Shown here: positions 17,955-26,135 of the stretch, piece by piece
Layout of the letters: every line of letters starts with the position of its first letter
How positions within the stretch are numbered: the stretch's first letter is position 1
Source of the DNA: Dokdonella_A sp963758365
GTDB lineage: Bacteria; Pseudomonadota; Gammaproteobacteria; Xanthomonadales; Rhodanobacteraceae
Reading direction: 5' to 3'
DNA length: 64,000 nt
Assembly: GCA_963758365.1 (NCBI GenBank)
Contig: CAVWVB010000001.1
Coordinates: forward strand, 2,852,001 to 2,916,000
Made by a program: the position numbers and the translations under genes
Notes under the pieces: generated by a model
Seen by the model: the letters and a program-made list of their open reading frames with translations, nothing else
What the model was told of the DNA's origin: nothing
The model's database searches: none

Positions 17955-19331
17955 ATGCCAATCATGCTACATCGCCACCGGCCGCGTCTCGCGCGCGAGC
18001 TGAAAGATACGCTGCGGCTCGCGCTGCCGCTTGTATTCGGCCAGCTTTCGGCGGTCGGCATGAACGTGATCGACGCCCTGCTCGCGGGTCACCTCGACGC
18101 GCACACGCTCGGCGCCGTGGCGGTCGGCACCAGCGTATGGTCGCTCGCGATCGTCACCGCAATCGGCGTGATGATGGCCCTGCCGCCATCGATCGCGCAG
18201 CTCAACGGCGCGGGCCGCCGCGAAGCGATCGGCCCGCTGTTCCGCCAGGCGTTGTGGCTGGCATTCGTGCTCGGCACCGCGTTGTGCCTGGCGGTTCGCT
18301 TCGGCGGTGCCGCGCTGGTTGCGGCGATCGGCGTCGATCCGCTGCTGGTACCTGACGTGACCGGTTTCCTGCATGCGATCGCATACGGCGCGCCGGCCCT
18401 GACCGTGTTCTTCGCGTTGCGCGGTCTCGGCGAAGGCATGGGTCTGAGCCGTCCGACCATGTACTTCAGCTTGTTCGGCCTGATCCTGCTCGGACCGATA
18501 GGTTATGTGCTGATGTACGGCGCCTGGGGTCTGCCGCGCCTGGGCGCGCTCGGCAGCGGCATCGCGACCGCGATCGTATTGTGGTTGCAGACCCTCGCGT
18601 TCGCGGTCTATGTGCTGCGCAGCCGGCACTACCGCGAACTCGCGCTGCTGGCATCGTTCGAGAAGCCGGATGCGCATGCGATCGGCGACCTCCTGCACAT
18701 CGGCGTGCCCATGGGAGTGACCCTGCTCATGGAGGCCGGGCTGTTCGTCGCGGTCGCATTGATCATCGGCACGCTGGGTACCGATGTAGTCGCGGGTCAC
18801 CAGGTCGCGATCAACGTGGCTTCGGTCACGTTCATGATTCCACTCGGACTGGCAATGGCGACGACCGTGCGCGTCGGTCACGCGGTTGGACGCGGCGACC
18901 CGCAGGGCGTGCGCGACGCGGGCCTGGTCGGCTTCGTGCTGACGCTGCTCACGCAGTCGATCTCGGCGAGTCTGATGCTGCTGATTCCAGCGCGGATTGC
19001 GGCGCTCTATACCTCCGATGCGGACGTGGTCGCGCTCGCCGCGCAGTTGCTCGTGCTGGCCGGCTTTTTCCAGTTTTCGGACGGCATCCAGGTCACCGCC
19101 AACGGGGCGCTGCGCGGACTCAAGGACACGCGCATCCCAATGGTGATCACGTTGTTCGCATACTGGGGTGTCGGCATGCCGGTCGGCTGGTGGCTCGCGT
19201 TCCACCACGCCCTGGGCGCGCGCGGCATGTGGATGGGCCTGATCGCGGGGCTCAGCGTCGCAGCCGCGCTGCTGTCGCGGCGGTTCTGGAAACTCGCGCG
19301 GATTCCGATCGCGGGCGCGATACGTGACTGA
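17955..19331 (+). CDS. MATE family multidrug efflux transporter (NorM-like)
   Basis: A 458-residue polytopic membrane protein with the twelve-helix, two-bundle layout of MATE exporters, which use Na+ or H+ gradients to expel cationic drugs. Recognisable blocks are LALPLVFGQLSAVGMNVIDALLAGHLDAHTLGAVAVG near the start, FFALRGLGEGMGLSRPTMY, and in the second half GHQVAINVASVTFMIPLGLAMATTVRVGHAVGRGD, the family's repeated motif. The ATG at 17955 was chosen because the family starts ~20 residues before the first helix; reading frame upstream of it overlaps the divergent DUF3667 gene. The ATG at 17964 is an equal alternative. The substrate cannot be read from sequence. Confidence 0.92.
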   Translation: MPIMLHRHRPRLARELKDTLRLALPLVFGQLSAVGMNVIDALLAGHLDAHTLGAVAVGTSVWSLAIVTAIGVMMALPPSIAQLNGAGRREAIGPLFRQALWLAFVLGTALCLAVRFGGAALVAAIGVDPLLVPDVTGFLHAIAYGAPALTVFFALRGLGEGMGLSRPTMYFSLFGLILLGPIGYVLMYGAWGLPRLGALGSGIATAIVLWLQTLAFAVYVLRSRHYRELALLASFEKPDAHAIGDLLHIGVPMGVTLLMEAGLFVAVALIIGTLGTDVVAGHQVAINVASVTFMIPLGLAMATTVRVGHAVGRGDPQGVRDAGLVGFVLTLLTQSISASLMLLIPARIAALYTSDADVVALAAQLLVLAGFFQFSDGIQVTANGALRGLKDTRIPMVITLFAYWGVGMPVGWWLAFHHALGARGMWMGLIAGLSVAAALLSRRFWKLARIPIAGAIRD

Positions 19332-19411
19332 AGTGCGATGTCGGGTGCGTGCGCAATCGGGTACGCTGCCCGTGAACGGTTCGCGCCGCAATGGGCGCCA
19401 AGGAGCACAAG

Positions 19412-21259
19412 ATGTCTAGCAGCCAACGCGGCGTGGTCCGCCGCCTCTTCGGCGGCCTCTGGAACGCCCTGAACTTCACCCGGCGGCTGGTCTTCAACCT
19501 GATCTTCCTGGCCATCCTGGTTGCCGTCGTCGGCGCATTTTTCGCTTCGCGGCCGGTGATCGCACCGCGCACTGCGCTGGTGCTCGATCCGAGCGGCGCT
19601 ATCGTCGAACAGTATTCGACCGACCCGACCCAGCGTGCCCTGTCGAACCTTGCCGGCAACGAGTCGACCGAGGTCCAGTTGCGCGACCTGCTGCGCGCGA
19701 TCGATTCGGCGACCAGGGACAGTCGCATCGAGCGCATCGTGCTGGTTCCCGACGAGATCACCGGGATCGGGCTGGCCACCGCGCGCGATCTCGGCGCCGC
19801 GCTCGACCGCTTCAAGGCGAGCGGCAAGGAGGTGGTCGCGGTTTCCAGCGGCATGGACCAGAACCAGTACCTGCTGTCCGCGCACGCGAGCCGCATCCTG
19901 CTCGATCCGGACGGCGCGGTACTCCTCGAAGGACTCGCGAACTATCGCAGTTATTTCAAGGACGCGCTCGACAAGCTGGGCGTCGCGGTTCATCTGATAA
20001 AAGTCGGCGCATTCAAGTCCGCTGCCGAACCGTACGTCCGCAACGACGCCTCCGATGCCGCCAAGGAGGCGGATGCCTACTGGATGGGCGGGATCTGGCA
20101 GGAATACCTCGCCGAGATCGCGTCGCTGCGGCGAATCGATGCGGCGCGGATCGGTGACGACATTGCGCACTACGACGCGCGCGTCACCGCGCACGCTGGA
20201 GACCTGGCGGGCCTGGCGCTCGAGCAGAAACTCGTCGATGAACTCGCGACCCGGGCCGAAGCGCGTGCGCAATTGCGCGCGCTCGGCGAGGCCGACGGAA
20301 GCGACAGTTTTCGCCAGGTCGACTACCGGAGCTATCTGGCGGCCCTGGCGCCCGATGGCCTGCCACGACTGGGGCCGGCCGTCGCGGTCGTGGTCGCGCA
20401 GGGTGAGATCGTGCCGGGCGAGCGTCCGCCCGGAACGATCGGCGGCAAGTCGACCGCGCAACTCGTGCGCGCGGCGCGCGAGGACGACAATGTTCGGGCC
20501 ATCGTGCTGCGCGTGGACTCGCCCGGAGGCGATGCGTATTCCTCCGAGCTGATCCGGCGTGAGCTTGCGCAGGCGCGCGAGGCCGGCAAGCCGGTCGTCG
20601 TTTCGATGGGCGATGTGGCCGCGAGCGGCGGCTACTGGATCTCGATGGCCAGCGACGAAATCTGGGCGCAGCCGAACACGATCACCGGCTCGATCGGCAT
20701 CTTCGGTCTGCTCGTGACGGTGCCGGAGACCCTCGCCAAGCTCGGCATCCACACCGACGGCATCGGTACGACGCCGCTGGCCGGCACGCTCGACATCCGC
20801 CGTCCGTTGTCACCGCAGCTGGAGTCGATCCTCACCAGCGTGATCCGACGCGGTTACAACGAGTTCATCGGCAAGGTCGCCGCGTCACGCGGCAAGACCA
20901 CCGAGCAGGTCGACGCGATCGCGCAGGGCCGCGTCTGGAGCGGCGCCCAGGCCAAGGAACGCGGCCTTGTCGACAAGCTCGGCGGCCTCGACGACGCGAT
21001 CGCCGCTGCGGCCGCCCGCGCGCATCTCGGCAGGAACTACGACGTGCGCTATATCGAGCGCCCGATGAGCGCATGGGAACGGTTCGCGTTGAGTTTCAGC
21101 GACAGCCAGGCGCTCGTGCGCTTCGTGCGCTACGCGGGCTTCTCACTGCCCGCCGGCGTGTTCGGCGACGCGCAGCTCAGCCAGGTCCGCGGTCTCGTCG
21201 ATTCATTGCGCGGCCGTCGCTACGGCGCATTCGCGCATTGTTTCTGCGAGCTGCGTTGA
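19412..21259 (+). CDS. sppA: Signal peptide peptidase SppA, 67-kDa type
   Basis: A 615-residue membrane-bound serine protease that degrades cleaved signal peptides. One membrane helix lies near residues 28-50. Two tandem peptidase S49 domains follow, as in E. coli SppA. The catalytic Lys is in KVGAFKSAAEPY (~residue 205) of the first domain and the Ser nucleophile in AASGGYWISMA (~residue 404) of the second, so the Ser/Lys dyad is split between the domains as expected. An AAGGAG ribosome binding site (19400-19405) decides the ATG at 19412 over an ATG at 19391. The three-copy hairpin repeat begins 13 bp after the stop. Confidence 0.96.
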   Translation: MSSSQRGVVRRLFGGLWNALNFTRRLVFNLIFLAILVAVVGAFFASRPVIAPRTALVLDPSGAIVEQYSTDPTQRALSNLAGNESTEVQLRDLLRAIDSATRDSRIERIVLVPDEITGIGLATARDLGAALDRFKASGKEVVAVSSGMDQNQYLLSAHASRILLDPDGAVLLEGLANYRSYFKDALDKLGVAVHLIKVGAFKSAAEPYVRNDASDAAKEADAYWMGGIWQEYLAEIASLRRIDAARIGDDIAHYDARVTAHAGDLAGLALEQKLVDELATRAEARAQLRALGEADGSDSFRQVDYRSYLAALAPDGLPRLGPAVAVVVAQGEIVPGERPPGTIGGKSTAQLVRAAREDDNVRAIVLRVDSPGGDAYSSELIRRELAQAREAGKPVVVSMGDVAASGGYWISMASDEIWAQPNTITGSIGIFGLLVTVPETLAKLGIHTDGIGTTPLAGTLDIRRPLSPQLESILTSVIRRGYNEFIGKVAASRGKTTEQVDAIAQGRVWSGAQAKERGLVDKLGGLDDAIAAAAARAHLGRNYDVRYIERPMSAWERFALSFSDSQALVRFVRYAGFSLPAGVFGDAQLSQVRGLVDSLRGRRYGAFAHCFCELR

Positions 21260-21272
21260 GACAGTTATCAAT

Positions 21273-21651
21273 GTTTGCAAAACCGGGCATCCTGCCGCGG
21301 TTTGCAAACAAACGGTCGCGGCAAAGCCGCGCCACGTTTGTCGCATCAAGCACGTGAGTGCTTGATGCGGCGGCACATCCATGTGCCGCGATGGGTTTCA
21401 TGCTGTTTGCAAAACCGGGCATCCTGCCGCGGTTTGCAAACAAACGGTCGCGGCAAAGCCGCGCCACGTTTGTCGCATCAAGCACGTGAGTGCTTGATGC
21501 GGCGGCACATCCATGTGCCGCGATGGGTTTCATGCTGTTTGCAAAACCGGGCATCCTGCCGCGGTTTGCAAACAAACGGTCGCGGCAAAGCCGCGCCACG
21601 TTTGTCGCATCAAGCACGTGAGTGCTTGATGGCGGCACATCGACGTGCCGG
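21273..21651. repeat. Three tandem copies of a 132-bp four-hairpin repeat
   Basis: Copies begin at 21273, 21405 and 21537. The first two are identical over 132 bp; the third is identical for ~95 bp, then diverges and ends near 21651. Each unit holds four consecutive palindromes. In copy 1 they are GTTTGCAAAACCG with CGGTTTGCAAAC (21273-21309, one bulge), CAAACG..CGCGGC-AAA-GCCGCG..CGTTTG (21309-21340), GCATCAAGCAC-GTGA-GTGCTTGATGC (21343-21368, 11-bp stem), and GCGGCACAT-CC-ATGTGCCGC (21370-21389). The array fills the space between sppA and the convergent ArsR-type gene. Reading frames across it are by-products of the repeat. Confidence 0.92.
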
Positions 21652-21699
21652 TCCCTCAATTCGCTCTGTTCCCGTCGCCAGGAATGTCCGCGGGACCCG

Positions 21700-22398
21700 T
21701 CACGTTTCGACTCCGAATCGCGCCCGCAATTCGCGCCGACCGAACGCAGTCACGCGCAGCGCCCTGCTGTCCAGGTGTCTGGCCACCCATTTTCGTTTCA
21801 GCGCGACCTGCAGCAACGCGGCGCCCACGGCTCCGGCAAGATGCGGGCGTCGTTCGCTCCAATCCAGGCATGGATAGGCGAAGCGACGGCGCAATGTTCG
21901 CAGTTCGGCCGTATTCACGCCGAGCTCGGCAAGGACGCCCGCTGCATACCCGCTGAGTTCGTATGCGTCAGCCTCGCCGGCAACACGGACGATCCATCCA
22001 CGCTGTACGAAGCGATCGTGCACGGCAACGGCCACGGCGCCGGCCATATGGTCATAGCAGGTGCGCGCGACGCGCAGGCGGATCGGCGTGTTCGGCGCAA
22101 ATCCCACGCGCGAATCGCCTGCGAGCACCGACAGGCTCTCCAACGCAGCGGCGACCTGCGCGCTGTCCAGACTGTAGTAGCGGTGCCTGCCCTGCGCCTG
22201 AACTCTTACGAGGTGCCGTTTCCTCAACATCGACAGATGCACGCTCGCGGTCGACGGACTCACCTCGGCGACGATTGCGAGCTCGGTACTCGTGCGCGCA
22301 TGGCCGTCGAGCAGGCAAAACAGCATGCGCGTTCGTGCCGGCTCCGCTATCGCCGCGGCAATTTCGGAAACCGGCCTTTCAGCCTGGATAACATCCAT
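21700..22398 (-). CDS. ArsR/SmtB-type winged-helix transcriptional regulator
   Basis: A 232-residue regulator. The N-terminal ~95 residues are an ArsR winged helix (AAAIAEPARTRMLFCLLDG, then TSTELAIVAEVSPSTASVHLSMLRKRHLVRVQAQGRHRYYSL). The C-terminal ~130 residues form an extra domain (YDHMAGAVAVAVHDRFV) seen in a subgroup of ArsR-like proteins and of unknown ligand. No CxC metal-binding pair is present, so metal sensing is unlikely. The ATG at 22398 matches the family start; an ATG at 22458 would add 20 residues of atypical sequence. It is divergent from the NIPSNAP and PEP-mutase-like genes, which it may repress. Confidence 0.88.
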   Translation of the reverse strand: MDVIQAERPVSEIAAAIAEPARTRMLFCLLDGHARTSTELAIVAEVSPSTASVHLSMLRKRHLVRVQAQGRHRYYSLDSAQVAAALESLSVLAGDSRVGFAPNTPIRLRVARTCYDHMAGAVAVAVHDRFVQRGWIVRVAGEADAYELSGYAAGVLAELGVNTAELRTLRRRFAYPCLDWSERRPHLAGAVGAALLQVALKRKWVARHLDSRALRVTAFGRRELRARFGVET

Positions 22399-22598
22399 TG
22401 TTTCACGGTAAACGAAGTGTTCGTGCCGCACAAGCGCGATGCTGCGTCCCCCATGCAATTCGCAAGCTGCCGACCGTGCCCGCGCGTTCCCTGACGCGAC
22501 GCGAGCTCATTGCGCAGGGCGGCACCTTCGCGATCGGATCCAGACGATCCGATCCGCCACCGGTAGGGCCGCTGCCTCAGGAAATCACGAGTCCGAAC

Positions 22599-22937
22599 AT
22601 GATCGTCTGCATCATCCGCTACCAGATCGACCCGTTCCAGCGCGACGCGTTCAAGGAATACGCACGGAACTGGGGACGCATCATTCCGCGATGCGGCGGC
22701 CATCTCGTGGGTTATTTCCTGCCCTGGCAGGGAACCAACGATGTCGGCTGGGGCCTGATCGCATTCGACACCCTCGCGTCCTATGAAGAATATCAGGCGC
22801 GCCTGCATGCAGATCCGCAAGCGTGCAAGAACTTCGGGATGGCATTGGCCAAACGTCTGATCCTGCGCGAAGAACGCAATTTCGTGGAACTTGTCGACGA
22901 CACGTTCGGCATTCCGGCTGCCGGGGAACCGACATGA
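22599..22937 (+). CDS. NIPSNAP family protein
   Basis: A 112-residue protein of the NIPSNAP family (ferredoxin-like dimeric alpha-beta barrel; function in bacteria unclear). It starts MIVCIIRYQIDPFQRDAFKEYARNW and contains the family-typical GGHLVGYFLP and GLIAFDTLASYEEYQARL segments. An upstream ATG at 22398 would add 67 residues with no family similarity; AGGAA at ~22579 precedes the chosen ATG. It lies divergent to an ArsR-type regulator, and its 3' end overlaps the next gene. The stop is TGA at 22935-22937. Confidence 0.85.
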   Translation: MIVCIIRYQIDPFQRDAFKEYARNWGRIIPRCGGHLVGYFLPWQGTNDVGWGLIAFDTLASYEEYQARLHADPQACKNFGMALAKRLILREERNFVELVDDTFGIPAAGEPT

Positions 22938-23769
22938 CACGACATGGCGAGCAGACGGAAAAAGAGCCAGCCGGTTTCGCGAACTGCACGGCCGCGATCG
23001 GGCGTTCATCGTTCCCAACCCCTGGGACATCGGCAGCGCACGGCTGCTCGCGCGTCTCGGTTTCGAGGCACTGGCCACCACCAGTGCCGGCGTTGCCTTT
23101 TCGCTCGGCCAACGCGACAACACGATCGACCGCAACCGCATGCTTGCGCATGTCGCAGCGATCGTTGCGGCCACCGGTCTGCCGGTCAGCGCCGATCTCG
23201 GCAATGGCTACGGCGATGATCCAGGCAGCGTGGCGGAGACGATCCGACTCGCGGCTGCGACGGGCGCTGTCGGCGGCTCGATCGAAGATGCCTGCGCCGG
23301 TGGAAGGCCATCGGCGATCTACGATTTCGGTGCGGCAGTCGAACGCATCCATGCGGCCGCGGAAGCGGCGCGCGCGCTGCCTTTTCCTTTCACCCTGACG
23401 GCACGTGCCGAGAACTTCCTGGTCGGCAAGAAGGATCTCGATGACACCATCAAGCGCCTGCAGGCCTACCAGGATGCCGGCGCCGATGTCCTGTACGCGC
23501 CGGGCCTCAGGGAGCGGGACCAGATCGCCGCGGTGCTCGCTTCGGTGGACCGTCCGGTCAATCTGCTGATGGGGCTCGACGGCGCGCAGCTCGACCTGGC
23601 GACGCTGTCGCGCATGGGCGTGGCGCGTATCAGCGTCGGCAGTGCACTCGCACGCGCAGCATATGGCGCGTTGCTCGACGCCGCGCGTGAGATGCTCGAG
23701 CAGGGCAGCTTCACGTCGGTGGCGAAGGCGATCGATTTTGCCGAAATCAGCGCCTTGCTGGCCGGGTGA
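22891..23769 (+). CDS. Isocitrate lyase / PEP mutase family protein, N-terminus uncertain
   Basis: A TIM-barrel enzyme of the ICL/PEPM superfamily (C-C or C-P bond lyase; substrate not determinable). Clear from FRELHGRDRAFIVPNPWDIGSARLLARLGFEALATTSAG through the metal-binding region VSADLGNGYGDD and GGSIEDA to LMGLDGAQLDLATLSRMGVARISVGSALAR. The open frame begins at 22891 and so overlaps the NIPSNAP gene by 47 bp with a family-untypical N-terminus (about 25 residues). The typical start would be MTRHGEQTEK from the ATG at 22934 (ATGA overlap), which is in another frame. The two frames would join if one A were added to the A5 run at 22959-22963. Either a frameshift (real or assembly) or an unusual overlap is present. 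Confidence 0.8.
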   Translation: MSTTRSAFRLPGNRHDTTWRADGKRASRFRELHGRDRAFIVPNPWDIGSARLLARLGFEALATTSAGVAFSLGQRDNTIDRNRMLAHVAAIVAATGLPVSADLGNGYGDDPGSVAETIRLAAATGAVGGSIEDACAGGRPSAIYDFGAAVERIHAAAEAARALPFPFTLTARAENFLVGKKDLDDTIKRLQAYQDAGADVLYAPGLRERDQIAAVLASVDRPVNLLMGLDGAQLDLATLSRMGVARISVGSALARAAYGALLDAAREMLEQGSFTSVAKAIDFAEISALLAG

Positions 23770-23823
23770 GGCTGCGAGTCGGAGAGAGCCGCCATGCCGC
23801 AAGGCCGCACAAGCAGGGACGCC

Positions 23824-24930
23824 ATGAAGAAAACGGGACGCAACGTTCCGATCCGCACCGAGACGAAGATGATCGCGCATTACATGTTCCTGCTGGTCGT
23901 GCTCCTGGTGCCGCTGGCTGCGGACAGCGGGGAGCCCGCTTCCGTGGCGACGGGCCTGCAGCGCGAGGTCGTGTTCACCGACTACTCGACACTTTCGCGC
24001 AGCACCGAGCTGGTACGGCGCCTTTTGAGTCCGCTCAACGCGATGCGCGTGAATCTGATGTCGAAGCGACCCGGGCTCTCACTGCGCGCGCAAGCCATCG
24101 ATCTCGCACGCGAAAGATTCATCGTTTACGTGCCGCGGGGTCCGCATCCGCCACGCGGTTATGCCTTGCTGGTGTTCGTGCCTCCGTGGTCGCAGGCGGA
24201 AGTACCGAAGGGCTGGGTCGCGACACTGGATCGGCACGCAATAATCTTTGTGAGTGCATCGAATTCCGGCAACGAGGCGAATGTTCTCGATCGCCGCGAG
24301 CCGCTCGCATTGCTTGCAGAGCAGAACATTGCGAGGCATTACCCCATCGATGCACAGCACATCTATGTCGGCGGATTCTCCGGCGGCGCGCGAGTCGCTC
24401 TGCGCTTGGCGCTCGCTTATCCGGATGTGTTCCACGGCGCATTGCTCGACGCCGGCAGCGATCCGATCGGCAATGCGCAAATCCCGTTGCCGCCCACGGA
24501 TCTGTTCCGCCGCTTCCAGGAAGCGACGCGACTCGTGTACGTCACCGGAGCAAACGATACATTCCATCTTGAACAGGATCGACACAGCCGGGAGTCGATG
24601 CAGGGCTGGTGCGTTCTCGGCGTCGCCACCGAAAGCATGCCGTTCACGGGCCACCAGCCGGCCCCTCCCGCGGCCTTCGGCCGCGCCGTGGACATGCTGA
24701 TGAGGCCCGTTGCGCGCGACACGACTCGACTGGACGCATGCCGCCAGCGCATCGACCGGGCGCTCGCTGCGCAATTGCAGAAAGTACGCGCCCGGTTGTC
24801 TCAGCGAAGGCCCGATGACGCGATGAAATTACTCGACGAAATCGATGCGCACTTCGGGGGCCTCGCTGCACCGTGGAGTACCGGATTGACGAGGAGCATC
24901 GGCACGGCCCGGGCGACCACACCACGATGA
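23824..24930 (+). CDS. Exported alpha/beta hydrolase (esterase/PHB-depolymerase-like)
   Basis: A ~368-residue protein with an N-terminal export signal (basic stretch then YMFLLVVLLVPLAADSG). The core has an alpha/beta-hydrolase pattern: FVPPWSQ strand region, the nucleophile elbow GGFSGGAR (Ser ~ residue 190), the acid region following YVTGANDTFH and a His in FTGHQP. The C-terminal ~80 residues are helical with coiled-coil character. The layout resembles secreted polyhydroxybutyrate depolymerase/feruloyl esterase-like proteins, but the substrate is not readable. I took the ATG at 23824 (preceded by AGGGA); ATGs at 23794 and 23869 are alternatives. It lies 54 bp after the PEP-mutase-like gene in the same direction. 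Confidence 0.78.
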   Translation: MKKTGRNVPIRTETKMIAHYMFLLVVLLVPLAADSGEPASVATGLQREVVFTDYSTLSRSTELVRRLLSPLNAMRVNLMSKRPGLSLRAQAIDLARERFIVYVPRGPHPPRGYALLVFVPPWSQAEVPKGWVATLDRHAIIFVSASNSGNEANVLDRREPLALLAEQNIARHYPIDAQHIYVGGFSGGARVALRLALAYPDVFHGALLDAGSDPIGNAQIPLPPTDLFRRFQEATRLVYVTGANDTFHLEQDRHSRESMQGWCVLGVATESMPFTGHQPAPPAAFGRAVDMLMRPVARDTTRLDACRQRIDRALAAQLQKVRARLSQRRPDDAMKLLDEIDAHFGGLAAPWSTGLTRSIGTARATTPR

Positions 24931-25079
24931 CCGCCCCTGACCGGATCGCGGCGGGTCCGGCTCGATGCTGCCGGCAGCCCGTTCGGGCGACAGCGTGCGA
25001 CGAACGCATCGGCGGCACCGAACTCCCGCTCTGGCATCGCGGCTGGAATCGGCGCCGCAGGCCACCCACTGAATCGGCG

Positions 25080-26135
25080 TCAGCGCAGGCTCGCGTTGAT
25101 CTTCTGCAGCGTCGCTGCACCGGGACACAGCTCCGTGGCGGAGAGCGTGTTGAACGGCTCCGCTACCGTGCCGAGGTGCTCGTGCAGATCGTGCGAGTCG
25201 GCATCCACGTAGAGCAGACCGGTCACGACTTCACCACGCGCCTGATGCGCATGCACGTAGTTCATCGCGGCGATGCGGTCGCCCGGGTCGTAGCCGCTTT
25301 CGAGCTTGCGCAGACGCAACACGCTGCCGTCGTGCTGTTCTACCTCGACGACTTCGCCCGGCGCATAGTCGACATGGATCGCCGCACGCGGCGGGATGAA
25401 GTCGAGCTGGTTGACCGCGTCGTTATGCTCGCGCACGTATTCGTAGCTCTTGGTGCTTCCGGCGTGGTTGTTGAACGCGACGCACGGGCTGATCACGTCG
25501 ATGAACGCCGCGCCCTTGTGCGCGATCGCGGCCTGGATCAACGGCACGAGCTGCTTCTTGTCGCCGGAGAAACCGCGCGCGACGAAGCTCGCGCCGAGTT
25601 GCATCGCGAGGCCGACCAGATCGATCGGCGCATCGGTATTGGCGACGCCCTTCTTCGATATCGAACCCTGATCCGCGGTGGCCGAGAACTGCCCCTTGGT
25701 GAGGCCGTACACGCCGTTGTTCTCGACGATGTAGACCATGTTCACGCCGCGCCGGATCGCATGCACAAACTGGCCGATGCCGATCGAAGCGGAATCGCCG
25801 TCGCCGGATACGCCCAGATACAACAGGTCACGGTTGGCGAGATTGGCGCCGGTCAGCACCGACGGCATGCGTCCGTGCACGGTGTTGAATCCGTGCGACT
25901 GGCCGAGAAAGTAATCGGGTGTCTTCGAACTGCAGCCGATCCCGGACAGCTTGGCGAGCCGATGCGGTTCGATCGACAGCTCCCAGCAGGCATGGATGAT
26001 CGCGGCGGAGATCGAGTCGTGGCCGCAGCCGGCGCACAGCGTCGAGATCTTGCCCTCGTAGTCGCGTCGGGTGAAACCGAGCGCATTGCACGAAAGCGCC
26101 GGATGGTGCAGCACGGGTTTGCTGATATAGGTCAT
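25080..26135 (-). CDS. korB: 2-oxoacid:ferredoxin oxidoreductase beta subunit (KorB-like)
   Basis: A 351-residue thiamine-diphosphate-binding subunit. The cofactor segment is GVSGDGDSASIGIGQFVHAI followed by VENNGVYGLTKGQ. Cysteines in TLCAGCGHDS and GIGCSSKTP, plus one in ISPCVAF, would ligate a 4Fe-4S cluster. The probable reaction is CoA-dependent oxidative decarboxylation of 2-oxoglutarate, with electrons passed to ferredoxin or to the KorC-like subunit. The ATG overlaps the korA stop by 4 bp (ATGA). It is the last gene of the korC-korA-korB group. Pyruvate as substrate cannot be excluded from sequence alone. Confidence 0.9.
   Translation of the reverse strand: MTYISKPVLHHPALSCNALGFTRRDYEGKISTLCAGCGHDSISAAIIHACWELSIEPHRLAKLSGIGCSSKTPDYFLGQSHGFNTVHGRMPSVLTGANLANRDLLYLGVSGDGDSASIGIGQFVHAIRRGVNMVYIVENNGVYGLTKGQFSATADQGSISKKGVANTDAPIDLVGLAMQLGASFVARGFSGDKKQLVPLIQAAIAHKGAAFIDVISPCVAFNNHAGSTKSYEYVREHNDAVNQLDFIPPRAAIHVDYAPGEVVEVEQHDGSVLRLRKLESGYDPGDRIAAMNYVHAHQARGEVVTGLLYVDADSHDLHEHLGTVAEPFNTLSATELCPGAATLQKINASLR

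Noticed and set aside
21273..21651. CRISPR array
   Set aside because: Units are 132 bp, directly abutting and identical; there are no unique spacers and no cas genes.
21177..21877. Open reading frames on both strands across the 132-bp repeats (about 160-200 codons)
   Set aside because: They consist of repeated translations of the hairpin unit, have no family similarity, and overlap sppA or the ArsR-type gene.
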